Assembly (NCBI GenBank): GCA_007116685.1
Contig: SKIC01000259.1
Coordinates: 1-8,365, forward strand
Source: Balneolales bacterium
GTDB lineage: Bacteria; Bacteroidota; Rhodothermia; Balneolales; Natronogracilivirgulaceae
DNA length: 8,365 nucleotides
Direction of reading: 5' to 3'
Shown here: piece by piece, positions 1 through 6,371 of the stretch
Numbering within the stretch: the first letter of the stretch is position 1
How the letters are laid out: each line of letters opens with the position of its first letter
The notes under the pieces: model-generated
Told to the model about the DNA's origin: nothing
Databases searched by the model: none
The model's input: the letters and a program-made list of their open reading frames with translations, nothing else
Position numbers and translations under genes: made by a program

Positions 1-99
1 AGAGTACAAGATGAAAATGGAGATACATATGCCCAATGTATTTATGAAGGTTCAAAATGTCGTGTATCTTGTGATAAATCTGAATTACAAGTTAGATAG
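1..99 (+). CDS. C-terminal end of a small Cys-containing protein (partial)
   Basis: The first reading frame is open from the window edge to a TAG at 97-99, giving 32 visible residues that end in SELQVR. Three cysteines lie close together in the pattern C-x6-C-x3-C (AQCIYEGSKCRVSC). A terminator-like hairpin follows the stop at once, and a beta-propeller gene lies 68 bases downstream on the same strand. In Bacteroidota, short secreted peptides with a Cys-containing tail (the NVEALA type) are often found beside six-bladed beta-propeller proteins, so this may be such a peptide. The diagnostic N-terminal part is outside the window, so this is inference from context. The stretch is too short to assign a function. 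Confidence 0.5.
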   Translation, partial: RVQDENGDTYAQCIYEGSKCRVSCDKSELQVR

Positions 100-106
100 T
101 ACATGT

Positions 107-137
107 ATAGGTGAAGTATTTACTATGCTTCACCTAT
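107..137 (+). terminator. Hairpin terminator after the Cys-containing gene
   Basis: A perfect 10-base inverted repeat, ATAGGTGAAG at 107-116 and CTTCACCTAT at 128-137, encloses an 11-base loop eight bases after the stop codon. The sequence after it is AT-rich (TTATAAAATT) but has no clean T-run, so it is an imperfect intrinsic terminator. It would separate the upstream small gene from the propeller gene at 168, or attenuate read-through. Confidence 0.5.
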
Positions 138-167
138 TTATAAAATTAAAATATATTAGAGATTAAA

Positions 168-1193
168 ATGAAAATCTTTTTGTACATAATAATCGCACTG
201 ATATTTGTTACACCTACAAATAAAACGAAATTAATTTTAAATCATAATTACTCACAGTCTGCAAGATTCCAATTTGATCAATCACAAAGTATATTATTCT
301 TATTAAATTCTGTTAGATGGGGTGGGATTGAGGTATTAGACACTAATAATCTTGAATCTTTAAATCACTTTCAATTAGAGTCTCATGGTCCTGCAAGATT
401 TGGAATTATAAACGCATGGACTATACACAGAGATAACATTTATATTTATGATAATATGGTTCGTAATTTAAATGTTTATAACATAAATAATGGAAAATTT
501 ATAACTTCAATAGATACTGAATTTATAAAATTGTTTAATGTGGATGGATTAGTTTTTGTTGATGATGACATCTTGCTGTTGACTGGAACTACTATGGATA
601 ACTATCACAATAAATTGATTGGTGAGAAATATAATAACATATATCTTATTGATCTAAAAAGTAAAAATATTCTATATGAAGCGCATATATTTCCTAACAA
701 GCTTTACAACAGGATAATTAACAAAGGTGTTGAATTTGGTTCAAATTCTAGGTTTAGTATAATTAAAAATAAAATTCAAACTTTTACATTGTATTCTAAT
801 TTAGGTAATGAAATATTTGAGGTTTCTATTAATAATAATGCAATAGAAATTGTAAATAAAGTAGAGTTGCAAGAAAAGTATTTTAGCTATTCAGATTTTA
901 AATCTTTTCATGATGATCAATTCGGAGTTGATTTCGAGAATTATATTTCAAACCGAGATCGTTTAGCCCAAGTTTTAATAGGTGATGATAATGTAATTTG
1001 CATTATTAGAAACTTGAAGCAAGAATATGATCGTTTATTAGTGCTGGATAAGAATAGCAAAGTATTGTTTGATAAAAAAAGAAGTTTATTTGGATATCAT
1101 GTCTTTGATTATAATAATTTTACTATTAGGAACTATACAATTATAAATGATGGAGAAAACGATTATATATATATCGAAGATATTAAGATATAG
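168..1193 (+). CDS. Six-bladed beta-propeller-like secreted protein
   Basis: A 341-residue protein whose first 16 or so residues (MKIFLYIIIALIFVTP) form a hydrophobic signal peptide or membrane anchor. No lipobox Cys is present. The rest is a series of beta-rich repeats, each of the form hydrophobic strand, turn with Asp/Asn/Gly, strand. The clearest is near residues 88-114 (RDNIYIYDNMVRNLNVYNINNGK), which resembles the blade pattern 'iyv-D....-l.vyd..G+' of Bacteroidota six-bladed beta-propeller proteins (BF3164 type). Similar strand pairs recur near residues 155-172 and 274-302. The length fits one full propeller. Start: ATG at 168 follows an A-rich leader with no clear Shine-Dalgarno, which is common in this group. 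Base composition is much poorer in G+C than the operon to the right, suggesting separate ancestry. The molecular role is unknown. An export or surface role is inferred from the signal peptide only. Confidence 0.72.
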   Translation: MKIFLYIIIALIFVTPTNKTKLILNHNYSQSARFQFDQSQSILFLLNSVRWGGIEVLDTNNLESLNHFQLESHGPARFGIINAWTIHRDNIYIYDNMVRNLNVYNINNGKFITSIDTEFIKLFNVDGLVFVDDDILLLTGTTMDNYHNKLIGEKYNNIYLIDLKSKNILYEAHIFPNKLYNRIINKGVEFGSNSRFSIIKNKIQTFTLYSNLGNEIFEVSINNNAIEIVNKVELQEKYFSYSDFKSFHDDQFGVDFENYISNRDRLAQVLIGDDNVICIIRNLKQEYDRLLVLDKNSKVLFDKKRSLFGYHVFDYNNFTIRNYTIINDGENDYIYIEDIKI

Positions 1194-1447
1194 CATATCA
1201 TTACTTTGGTTATGGGACGGCGTAAAAACAAAAGAGACCAGAATATTTAATGTATTGTTCCACAGAGCACAATTTTCTGCACCATTTTGAATTGTGGCAA
1301 AAAGTAGAGGATTTATCGGAAAGAAACTTAAAAAATTATATCACTAACAGACTTCCGAAGTTTAGCAAGAAATCGCAAATATGTATGTATTCTAAGAAAA
1401 AACTACCCAATCATAAATGCATTATTTGGAAATGGATTGAAATTTAC

Positions 1448-1535
1448 ATGCCCCGTCTCCGCAGGAGACATGGATACATAGCCAGAGCATTCATGCTCTG
1501 GCGAAGAAGCTATAATCAAAACGGGGAATGCATTC
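1448..1535. repeat. Compact nested inverted-repeat element (REP-like)
   Basis: Three stems can be read directly. The outer arms are CCCCGT at 1451-1456 and ACGGGG at 1521-1526. Inside are two hairpins: GTCTCC/GGAGAC at 1455-1469 with a 3-base loop, and GCCAGAGCA/TGCTCTGGC at 1481-1502 with a 9-base stem and TTCA loop. The outer and first inner stems share two bases, so they could not both be complete at once. The right edge runs into the perfect palindrome GAATGCATTC at 1526-1535. The whole folds as a small multi-branched structure, as expected of a REP-like dispersed repeat or a structured transcript end. No transposase lies in the window. It could also act as the terminator of upstream transcription, but it has no T-run. 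Confidence 0.6.
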
Positions 1536-1538
1536 AAA

Positions 1539-1567
1539 AGTTCATTAAGTTCATTTTGTTTTGAACT
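1539..1567. promoter_or_regulatory. AGTTCA half-site cluster, candidate operator
   Basis: The hexamer AGTTCA occurs at 1539-1544 and again at 1548-1553 (nine-base period, AGTTCATTA then AGTTCATTT). Its reverse complement TGAACT lies at 1562-1567. The second and third copies make a 20-base dyad with 6-base arms and an 8-base spacer, ending 27 bases before the regulator's ATG. Winged-helix regulators of the MarR class usually bind such dyads at their own promoters, so autoregulation of the operon is a reasonable inference. I cannot define -35 and -10 boxes with confidence. Confidence 0.4.
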
Positions 1568-1594
1568 AATAAGTTTTATCCGTATCATTCTCCC

Positions 1595-2080
1595 ATGACA
1601 GAACAAGAACTAAACTATATCGAAGAAGCAGCGCTGTTTTTTGAACAGCTTGGTCTTACAAGAATGGCCGGTAGGGTATTCGGTTATCTGGTTGTAACAG
1701 AAAAAGATGCTGTTTCTTTTGATGATGTAAAAGAAGCACTGCAAGCCAGCAAAGGCAGCATTAGTGGTACGATGAAGCAACTTGTGCAAATACAATTTGT
1801 GAAGGCTGTTTCCATACCCGGTGACCGCAAAACATATTACAAGCTGGGTGAAATCAGTATGTCCGATTACACAAAATCTCGTTTAAAGCAATTTTATGTC
1901 TTTAGAGATTTTATCAACAAGGGCAGAGATATTCGCACCAAAGAGGGAGACAAAGTGGATGAATGGATGATAGAAGTCTCCGCATTTTATGACTGGCTCG
2001 CAGAAAAGATGGAAAAAACCTTAGTGGAGTGGGAGGAAAACAAAGATGAAATTATTAAACAGAGATTTCTTAAAGAGTAA
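1595..2080 (+). CDS. GbsR/MarR-family winged-helix transcriptional regulator
   Basis: A 161-residue DNA-binding protein of the GbsR/MarR type. The N-terminal helix EEAALFFEQLGLTRMAGRVF (residues 10-29) matches the family's typical opening, in which the segment 'G.pr.aGrv.g.L' precedes the helix-turn-helix. Residues 41-69 contain the HTH, with the recognition helix around SKGSISGTMKQLVQ (52-65). The beta wing follows around 71-84 (GDRKTYYKL). The remaining C-terminal part is a long helical region suited to dimerisation. The start at 1595 has no Shine-Dalgarno but sits correctly just before the conserved first helix. The gene overlaps the next one by 35 bases, which suggests translational coupling and a shared transcript. 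As first gene of the cluster it probably controls the exporter genes, perhaps as a repressor. The inducer is not known. Confidence 0.85.
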   Translation: MTEQELNYIEEAALFFEQLGLTRMAGRVFGYLVVTEKDAVSFDDVKEALQASKGSISGTMKQLVQIQFVKAVSIPGDRKTYYKLGEISMSDYTKSRLKQFYVFRDFINKGRDIRTKEGDKVDEWMIEVSAFYDWLAEKMEKTLVEWEENKDEIIKQRFLKE

Positions 2081-2840
2081 GAGTCTCCAAAGTACAATAC
2101 TATTAAGTATTGTAGCATTTAGTGTGATGGTGAGTCCCAATCAGACTCATGGCCAATCAGCTGAGGAAATTATTCAGCGGATGGAGCAAAACATGAGAGG
2201 CGAATCCAGTTATGTGGAAATGACTATGACCATTCAGCGCCCGAGATACACACGAGATGTGTCCATGAAAAGCTGGGCTCTTGGTGATGATTTTTCATTA
2301 ATACTGATTACCGCTCCGGCCAGAGATCAGGGTACTACATTTCTAAAACGCAAAAATGAAATCTGGAATTACGTACCCAGTATCGACCGAACCATAAAAA
2401 TGCCGCCTTCTATGATGTCGCAATCCTGGATGGGATCAGATTTCACCAACGATGATTTGGTCAGAGAAACTTCCATTGTGGACGATTATGATCAAAGAAT
2501 TCTGCGTACCGAAACATATCAAGACCTAGAGACCTGGGTAATAGAAATGATTCCTCATCCCGACACTCCGGTAGTTTGGGGCAAAGTATTGGTCTGGGTA
2601 GCTAAAGAAGGCTATTTGCAACTCAGAGTAGAAAATTACGACCAGAACAACGAACTGGCCAACACTCTGACCTTAGACAATATCCGCGAAATGGGAGGGA
2701 GAACTATCCCAATCCGACTAACACTCATTCCGGCAGATCGTCCAGAGCAAAAAACCATACTTGAATACAAAGAAATGCAATTTAATGTAGAGCTAAGCGA
2801 AAACTTCTTCACCCAACAAAACATGAGAAGAGTCCGCTAA
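2046..2840 (+). CDS. LolA-like periplasmic carrier (outer membrane lipoprotein-sorting protein family)
   Basis: A 264-residue exported protein. Residues 1-36 are a signal peptide (basic start, hydrophobic core TILLSIVAFSVMV, likely cleavage THG|QS). The mature part opens with SAEEIIQRMEQNMRG, typical of the LolA-like fold. The strongest evidence is the block at residues 92-138: RDQGTTFLKRKNEIWNYVPS, then IKMPPSMMSQSWMGSDFTNDDL. This matches the family pattern 'G..fLr....iW.Y.P....i..pp......wmGSDf..dDl' of the PF17131-type LolA-like proteins. Such proteins have a half-barrel that binds acyl chains and ferries lipid or lipoprotein through the periplasm. The start is set by GGGAGG at 2031-2036, nine bases before the ATG and inside the end of the regulator gene. 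The permease and ATPase genes downstream make it the periplasmic partner of that transporter. It is unlikely to be the housekeeping LolA, given its regulator and the dedicated barrel. Confidence 0.87.
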   Translation: MKLLNRDFLKSKSLQSTILLSIVAFSVMVSPNQTHGQSAEEIIQRMEQNMRGESSYVEMTMTIQRPRYTRDVSMKSWALGDDFSLILITAPARDQGTTFLKRKNEIWNYVPSIDRTIKMPPSMMSQSWMGSDFTNDDLVRETSIVDDYDQRILRTETYQDLETWVIEMIPHPDTPVVWGKVLVWVAKEGYLQLRVENYDQNNELANTLTLDNIREMGGRTIPIRLTLIPADRPEQKTILEYKEMQFNVELSENFFTQQNMRRVR

Positions 2841-2884
2841 GGCATCAAGCAACTTTTTAACCAAAGCACCAAAGTCCAAAAATT

Positions 2885-2967
2885 AAAAGTCCCTATCCTC
2901 TGGACTAGCCTGCCAATTAGCAGGGAGGGATTTTCCCGAAAGGGATGCCTTTGGCAAGGGAGAGGTC
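2885..2967. repeat. G-rich/C-rich intergenic repeat, copy A (long form)
   Basis: This repeat runs from AAAAGTCCC to GGGAGAGGTC, the same ends as three other copies in the window. It carries an internal 23-base block with two small hairpins, TCCC-GAAA-GGGA at 2934-2945 and GCC-TTT-GGC at 2947-2955. Copy D shares this block and copies B and C lack it. Copy A also has an extra hairpin, CCTGC/GCAGG at 2909-2924. It lies 44 bases after the stop of the LolA-like gene and directly before a decayed duplicate of the permease gene start. Confidence 0.8.
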
Positions 2968-2969
2968 AC

Positions 2970-3077
2970 ATGCACAACCAATTTGTAAAGAGAAACCTAT
3001 GGCAGAAGCAACTCACAATATTAAAAACCAAATATACTCCATAATTACTGTTTTTTTCCAGTGATTATCACGCAATC
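2970..3077 (+). pseudogene. Decayed duplicate of the 5' end of the first permease gene
   Basis: Aligned without gaps from its ATG at 2970 to the permease ATG at 3128, 41 of the first 60 bases are identical. The short peptide it would encode, MHNQFVKRNLWQKQ..., parallels MYIQLAWRNLWRNR..., sharing Q4 and RNLW. The frame stops after 24 codons (TAA at 3042-3044). With two small indels the similarity continues: 3061-3077 matches 3218-3234 at 13 of 17 bases, ending in GCAATC in both. The copy is preceded by repeat A just as the intact gene is preceded by repeat B, with AGAGGTC two or three bases before the ATG. It is a relic and could at most yield a 24-residue peptide. Confidence 0.7.
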
Positions 3078-3087
3078 CAAATAAAAC

Positions 3088-3125
3088 AAGTCCCTCTCCT
3101 CTGGAGAGGGATTTAGGGAGAGGTC
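3088..3125. repeat. G-rich/C-rich intergenic repeat, copy B (short form)
   Basis: This short copy has three arms: CCCTCTCC at 3092-3099, GGAGAGGG at 3103-3110 and GGGAGAGG at 3116-3123. Arms one and two form a perfect 8-base-pair hairpin with a TCT loop. Arm three could pair with arm one instead over seven bases. Copy B ends two bases before the ATG of the permease gene. Confidence 0.85.
3116..3123 (+). promoter_or_regulatory. Ribosome binding site supplied by repeat B
   Basis: GGGAGAGG lies four bases before the ATG at 3128 and is a near-ideal Shine-Dalgarno sequence. It is the third arm of the repeat rather than part of an ordinary leader. In the hairpin formed by arms one and two it is single-stranded and available. 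If arm one pairs with it instead it is masked, so the repeat could tune permease translation. That switching is inference from pairing alone. Confidence 0.65.
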
Positions 3126-3127
3126 CT

Positions 3128-4345
3128 ATGTACATCCAATTAGCATGGCGTAACCTTTGGCGAAACCGACGCCGGACATTAATAACCGTATCAGCCATCG
3201 TATTTGCCGTTTTTGCAGCCATTATGATGCAATCTCTGAACAGAGGTTCGCATGAAATTATGATAGATAATATGGTTCGTTTCCATACGGGCTATGCACA
3301 AGTGCAGGATTATCGTTTTGAGGAGGAAGCTTCTCTCGATAATGCATTTTATTTCGATAATGAGCTTGAAAATCGAATTACTGCTACGAATAATCGCATT
3401 GAAATGGTTCTTCCACGCATCCAAACCTTTATGCTTGCCGGTAATGATTATGCCACAAGAGGCGCAATGGTTATGGGCATAGACGCTGAGAAAGAACACG
3501 CATTCAACAATCTAAAAGACAATCTTATTTCAGGTGAGTTTTTCGAACCAAATGACAGAAAAGCGGTGGTCACGGCCGGACTCGCAAAGCGCTTGCAATT
3601 AGAAACAGGTGATGTATTGGTTTTGATTGGTCAGGGAAGATTCGGGATGTCCGCTAATGCCTTGTATGAAATTAGTGGAATCGTAAGGCATCCTATTCGG
3701 GAAATGGATAATCAAACCGTGTATTTACCACTCGCCGAAGCTCAATTTTTACTATCAGCTGATGGATATATCACCAATTTATTGGTTAGCACCAGTAGCG
3801 ACCGCTTTACCAATACCATCACAAGCGCAATTGCTTCCGAAATCGATGACGAAGAACTAACAGTATTCACATGGACGGAACTTATACCGGATTTATTGCA
3901 GCTTTTGGAATTTGATTTGGTAGGTGCCTACTTCTTGGCTGCTGTACTTTATATCGTAATTGGTTTCGGATTTTTTGGCACCATTCTTACCATGACTTTA
4001 GAGCGAATGCGTGAATTTGGAATGCTTCTTTCCATTGGTATGCAAAGAATTAAGTTGGCAGTAGTGGTATTAATTGAGACTATATTTATAAGTCTTCTTG
4101 GAGTCTTATTAGGAATGGGAGTGGCCTGGCTATTCTTGTACTATCTCCATTTGAATCCCATACAATTAACCGGTGATGTAGCCGAAGCAATCATAGAAAT
4201 GGGTTGGGAGCCCATACTTCCGGTCTCTTTTGCAGCCGACCAATTTTACACGCAAGGATTTTATGTTTTTCTCATAGCTTTGGTCGTGTTTCTATTCCCA
4301 CTCGTCAAAATTTTCAGACTCAACATTTTGGAAGCATCGAGGTGA
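3128..4345 (+). CDS. FtsX/LolC-type ABC transporter permease (first of two)
   Basis: A 405-residue inner-membrane permease. It opens with the family's N-terminal signature AWRNLWRNRRRTLIT (residues 6-20), followed by TM1 at about 17-35. A large periplasmic domain spans about 36-262, of the MacB_PCD type, with the stretch VVTAGLAKRLQLETGDVLVL (147-166) typical of its core. Three more membrane segments lie at about 266-290, 311-340 and 377-395. The cytoplasmic loop ERMREFGMLLSIGM (292-305) is the coupling helix that contacts the ATPase. The four-TM layout is that of LolC/LolE and MacB, which transmit ATP-driven motion to extract or push substrates from the periplasmic side. The start is fixed by the repeat-borne ribosome binding site and by the signature beginning within six residues. 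A second, paralogous permease follows after three bases, so the pair probably forms a heterodimer. Confidence 0.92.
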   Translation: MYIQLAWRNLWRNRRRTLITVSAIVFAVFAAIMMQSLNRGSHEIMIDNMVRFHTGYAQVQDYRFEEEASLDNAFYFDNELENRITATNNRIEMVLPRIQTFMLAGNDYATRGAMVMGIDAEKEHAFNNLKDNLISGEFFEPNDRKAVVTAGLAKRLQLETGDVLVLIGQGRFGMSANALYEISGIVRHPIREMDNQTVYLPLAEAQFLLSADGYITNLLVSTSSDRFTNTITSAIASEIDDEELTVFTWTELIPDLLQLLEFDLVGAYFLAAVLYIVIGFGFFGTILTMTLERMREFGMLLSIGMQRIKLAVVVLIETIFISLLGVLLGMGVAWLFLYYLHLNPIQLTGDVAEAIIEMGWEPILPVSFAADQFYTQGFYVFLIALVVFLFPLVKIFRLNILEASR

Positions 4346-4348
4346 GCT

Positions 4349-5566
4349 ATGAAAACTCTATTTGTTATAGCATGGAGAAATATTTGGAGAAATCCCGGCC
4401 GAAGTGGTGTTTTACTAATGGCTGTGGTCGCCGGATTGTGGGCCGGTGTGGTTACCGTTGGAACCATGAATGGGATGCTGAATCAGCGTGTGGATTATTT
4501 GATTGACAGTGAAATTGCTCACGCTCAAATACACAATCCCGAATTTTTGCTGGAAAGACGTCCATACGATTACATTCCTGAATTTGATAAGCTTGTAGAA
4601 ATTCTGGAATCAGATCAAAGAGTAGCAGGTTTTGCTCCTCGTGTGTTAGCCGATGGGATGTTGCAATCTCCGGTAAAAACAGCAGGCGTTCGCATTCGGG
4701 GAATAGATATCACTAAAGAAACCCAAACCACAAGTTTCCATGAAAATCTGGTTGATGGGCAGTATTTAGATTCAGATATAAGAAATGCCGTATTTGTTGG
4801 CCAACGCTTGCTGGAATCTCACAAACTACGAATCGGAAACAGGTTGGTACTCACGTTTGAGGATGTGAATGGAGATTTAACCTCAGCCGCTTTCACCATT
4901 TCAGGTTCCTTTCAGTCTGCTTCATCGGATTATGATGAATCCCACGTTTTCGTGCGAGTAACAGATTTACTTCCATTACTTAGTCCTGATTCAGAGGTAT
5001 ATCATGAAGTTGCCGTTCGCTTACATGATATCGCCTTATCGGATGAGTTTGTGAGGGATATTTCTGCGCAAATTACCGGAGTAAAAGCACAAACCTGGAA
5101 TCAAATTTCCCCTGAGTTGAGCACTTTGGTGGAATTAGGGGGTGTCATGCTACATATCGTCACGCTCATCATAATGTTGGCTTTGGCTTTTGGGATTTTA
5201 AACACCATGCTGATGGCCATATTTGAGCGATTGAGAGAAATTGGAATGCTCTTATCCATAGGAATGAGTCGCGCAAAAGTATTCCTGTTAATTATGCTTG
5301 AATCGGTAGTATTAACACTAACCGGAGCCGTTACCGGAATTATTCTGGCTTTGATTTCCATTCGGCGATTTGCTGAGACCGGAATCAACTTTGAAATGTT
5401 CGCTGATGGTATCGCCTCCTTAGGCTGGGATCATGTGGTATATCCCGTACTTAGCACGCAAGAGTTTGCAGGCATTATTGTGATTGTGATAGTAATTACT
5501 ATGCTATCCTCGCTTTATCCGGCCATAAAAGCCATGCGTCAAAATCCTTTGGAAGTTGAAAAATAA
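4349..5566 (+). CDS. FtsX/LolC-type ABC transporter permease (second of two)
   Basis: A 405-residue paralogue of the preceding permease with the same plan. The start motif is AWRNIWRNPGRSG (residues 8-20), TM1 lies at about 19-38, and the periplasmic domain runs from about 39 to 262 (core NAVFVGQRLLESHKLRIGNR at 146-165). TM2 to TM4 lie at about 265-290, 312-336 and 373-391. The coupling helix ERLREIGMLLSIGMSRAK (293-310) nearly repeats that of the first permease, and the C-terminus PAIKAMRQNPLEVEK is typical of the family. ATG at 4349 lies three bases after the previous stop. The Shine-Dalgarno GAGGTGAG overlaps that stop, so the two genes are tightly coupled. With the LolA-like gene and ATPase this gives a LolCDE-like set, in which non-identical permeases share the tasks of substrate entry and carrier docking. 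Which subunit docks the carrier cannot be told here. Confidence 0.92.
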   Translation: MKTLFVIAWRNIWRNPGRSGVLLMAVVAGLWAGVVTVGTMNGMLNQRVDYLIDSEIAHAQIHNPEFLLERRPYDYIPEFDKLVEILESDQRVAGFAPRVLADGMLQSPVKTAGVRIRGIDITKETQTTSFHENLVDGQYLDSDIRNAVFVGQRLLESHKLRIGNRLVLTFEDVNGDLTSAAFTISGSFQSASSDYDESHVFVRVTDLLPLLSPDSEVYHEVAVRLHDIALSDEFVRDISAQITGVKAQTWNQISPELSTLVELGGVMLHIVTLIIMLALAFGILNTMLMAIFERLREIGMLLSIGMSRAKVFLLIMLESVVLTLTGAVTGIILALISIRRFAETGINFEMFADGIASLGWDHVVYPVLSTQEFAGIIVIVIVITMLSSLYPAIKAMRQNPLEVEK

Positions 5567-5588
5567 TTGAAATTTGGATGGAAGAATC

Positions 5589-6332
5589 ATGAAAAATCAC
5601 ATTATCAAAACCGAAAATATAAGTAAGACTTATAATCCGGATACAGTTCCAGTTCATGCACTTAAAGCTGTAAATCTCGAATTTTCTAAAGGAGAATTTA
5701 CCAGTATCGTTGGACCATCAGGATCAGGAAAAACGACATTACTCAATATGTTAGGTGGATTGGATAAACCGACAGAAGGGCATGTTGAAGTAGATGGTGT
5801 AAAAATCACAGGAATGAAAGATTCCAAGTTGATTGAATTCCGTTTACAAAATATTGGCTTTGTTTTTCAGCATTACAATTTGATTCCGGTTTTTACAGCC
5901 AAAGAGAACGTGTCATTTATTATGCTGCTTCAAAAACGCAGTAAAAAAGAAATGGAGCATAGAGCTGAGGAGTTGCTTAATAAAGTAGGATTGGGCGATA
6001 GGATGGATGCTCGTCCTAAACAAATGTCTGGTGGACAACAACAAAGGGTAGCAGTGGCTCGTGCATTAGCATCAGAACCAAAATTCATCCTCGCAGATGA
6101 ACCTACAGCCAATTTGGACACAAGTTCCGCTATGAATCTACTTGATATCATGGAAAAAATGAACAAAGAGCAAGGCATCACCTTCATATTCTCCACCCAC
6201 GACCAACGCGTAATAGACCGTGCCCGCAGGGTAATCACCATGGTAGATGGCCAGGTACATACCGACGAAATCCACAAAGAAAGCTCCTCAACTATCACAG
6301 AAAATGACTCTCAAAGAATTGATACTGAATAA
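5589..6332 (+). CDS. LolD/MacB-type ABC transporter ATP-binding protein
   Basis: A 247-residue ATPase with every expected motif. Walker A is GPSGSGKTT (42-50), the Q-loop is FVFQHYNLIP (91-100, Gln94), the signature is MSGGQQQR (146-153), Walker B is FILADEP (166-172), the D-loop is ANLD (174-177) and the H-loop is STHD (His204). The sequence around the Q-loop and PTANLD is characteristic of the LolD/MacB/FtsE-like group that pairs with FtsX-type permeases. The start is placed at ATG 5589, with GGATGGAAG just upstream as Shine-Dalgarno. A TTG at 5574 would add five residues but has weaker support. The gene lies 22 bases after the second permease. The last 20 or so residues are polar and Ser/Thr-rich, beyond the conserved fold. 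It powers transport by the two permeases. Confidence 0.95.
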   Translation: MKNHIIKTENISKTYNPDTVPVHALKAVNLEFSKGEFTSIVGPSGSGKTTLLNMLGGLDKPTEGHVEVDGVKITGMKDSKLIEFRLQNIGFVFQHYNLIPVFTAKENVSFIMLLQKRSKKEMEHRAEELLNKVGLGDRMDARPKQMSGGQQQRVAVARALASEPKFILADEPTANLDTSSAMNLLDIMEKMNKEQGITFIFSTHDQRVIDRARRVITMVDGQVHTDEIHKESSSTITENDSQRIDTE

Positions 6333-6371
6333 AATCAAACTAAGAACTGGAATGGTATTATCAGCCTTAAA

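Larger units (their letters stand above)
1194..1594. other. Gene-free 400-base interval upstream of the exporter operon
   Basis: This interval separates the AT-rich propeller region from the regulator gene. It contains open frames, the longest giving 104 codons at 1250-1564 and a 12-codon one at 1212-1250 starting MGRRK. I recognise no family in either. The longer frame runs straight through the inverted-repeat element at 1448-1526 and lacks a ribosome binding site, so I do not call it a gene. What can be supported here is the inverted-repeat element and, at the right end, the AGTTCA half-site cluster, each listed separately. The octamer AATGCATT occurs twice (1416-1423 and 1527-1534), on either side of the inverted-repeat element. 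Confidence 0.6.

Noticed and set aside
1250..1564. 104-codon open frame in the interval before the regulator
   Set aside because: It has no recognisable family, no ribosome binding site, and passes through the inverted-repeat element, whose hairpins explain the base pattern better than coding does.
2970..3044. 24-codon ORF directly after repeat A with a good ribosome binding site
   Set aside because: It looks at first like a leader peptide, but its similarity to the permease start shows it is a truncated duplicate. Translation of it is possible but no function is supported.
2885..3125. CRISPR array formed by the G-rich/C-rich repeats
   Set aside because: Only two copies occur per gap, they differ in length, and the spacer is a relic of the next gene. 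No cas gene is present.
3191..3499. Antisense open frames within the operon genes, such as this one on the minus strand
   Set aside because: They are shadows of well-supported genes with clear motifs, and show no family resemblance of their own.
5574..5588. TTG start giving the ATPase five extra residues
   Set aside because: The ATG at 5589 has a proper Shine-Dalgarno and gives the normal N-terminus for this family.
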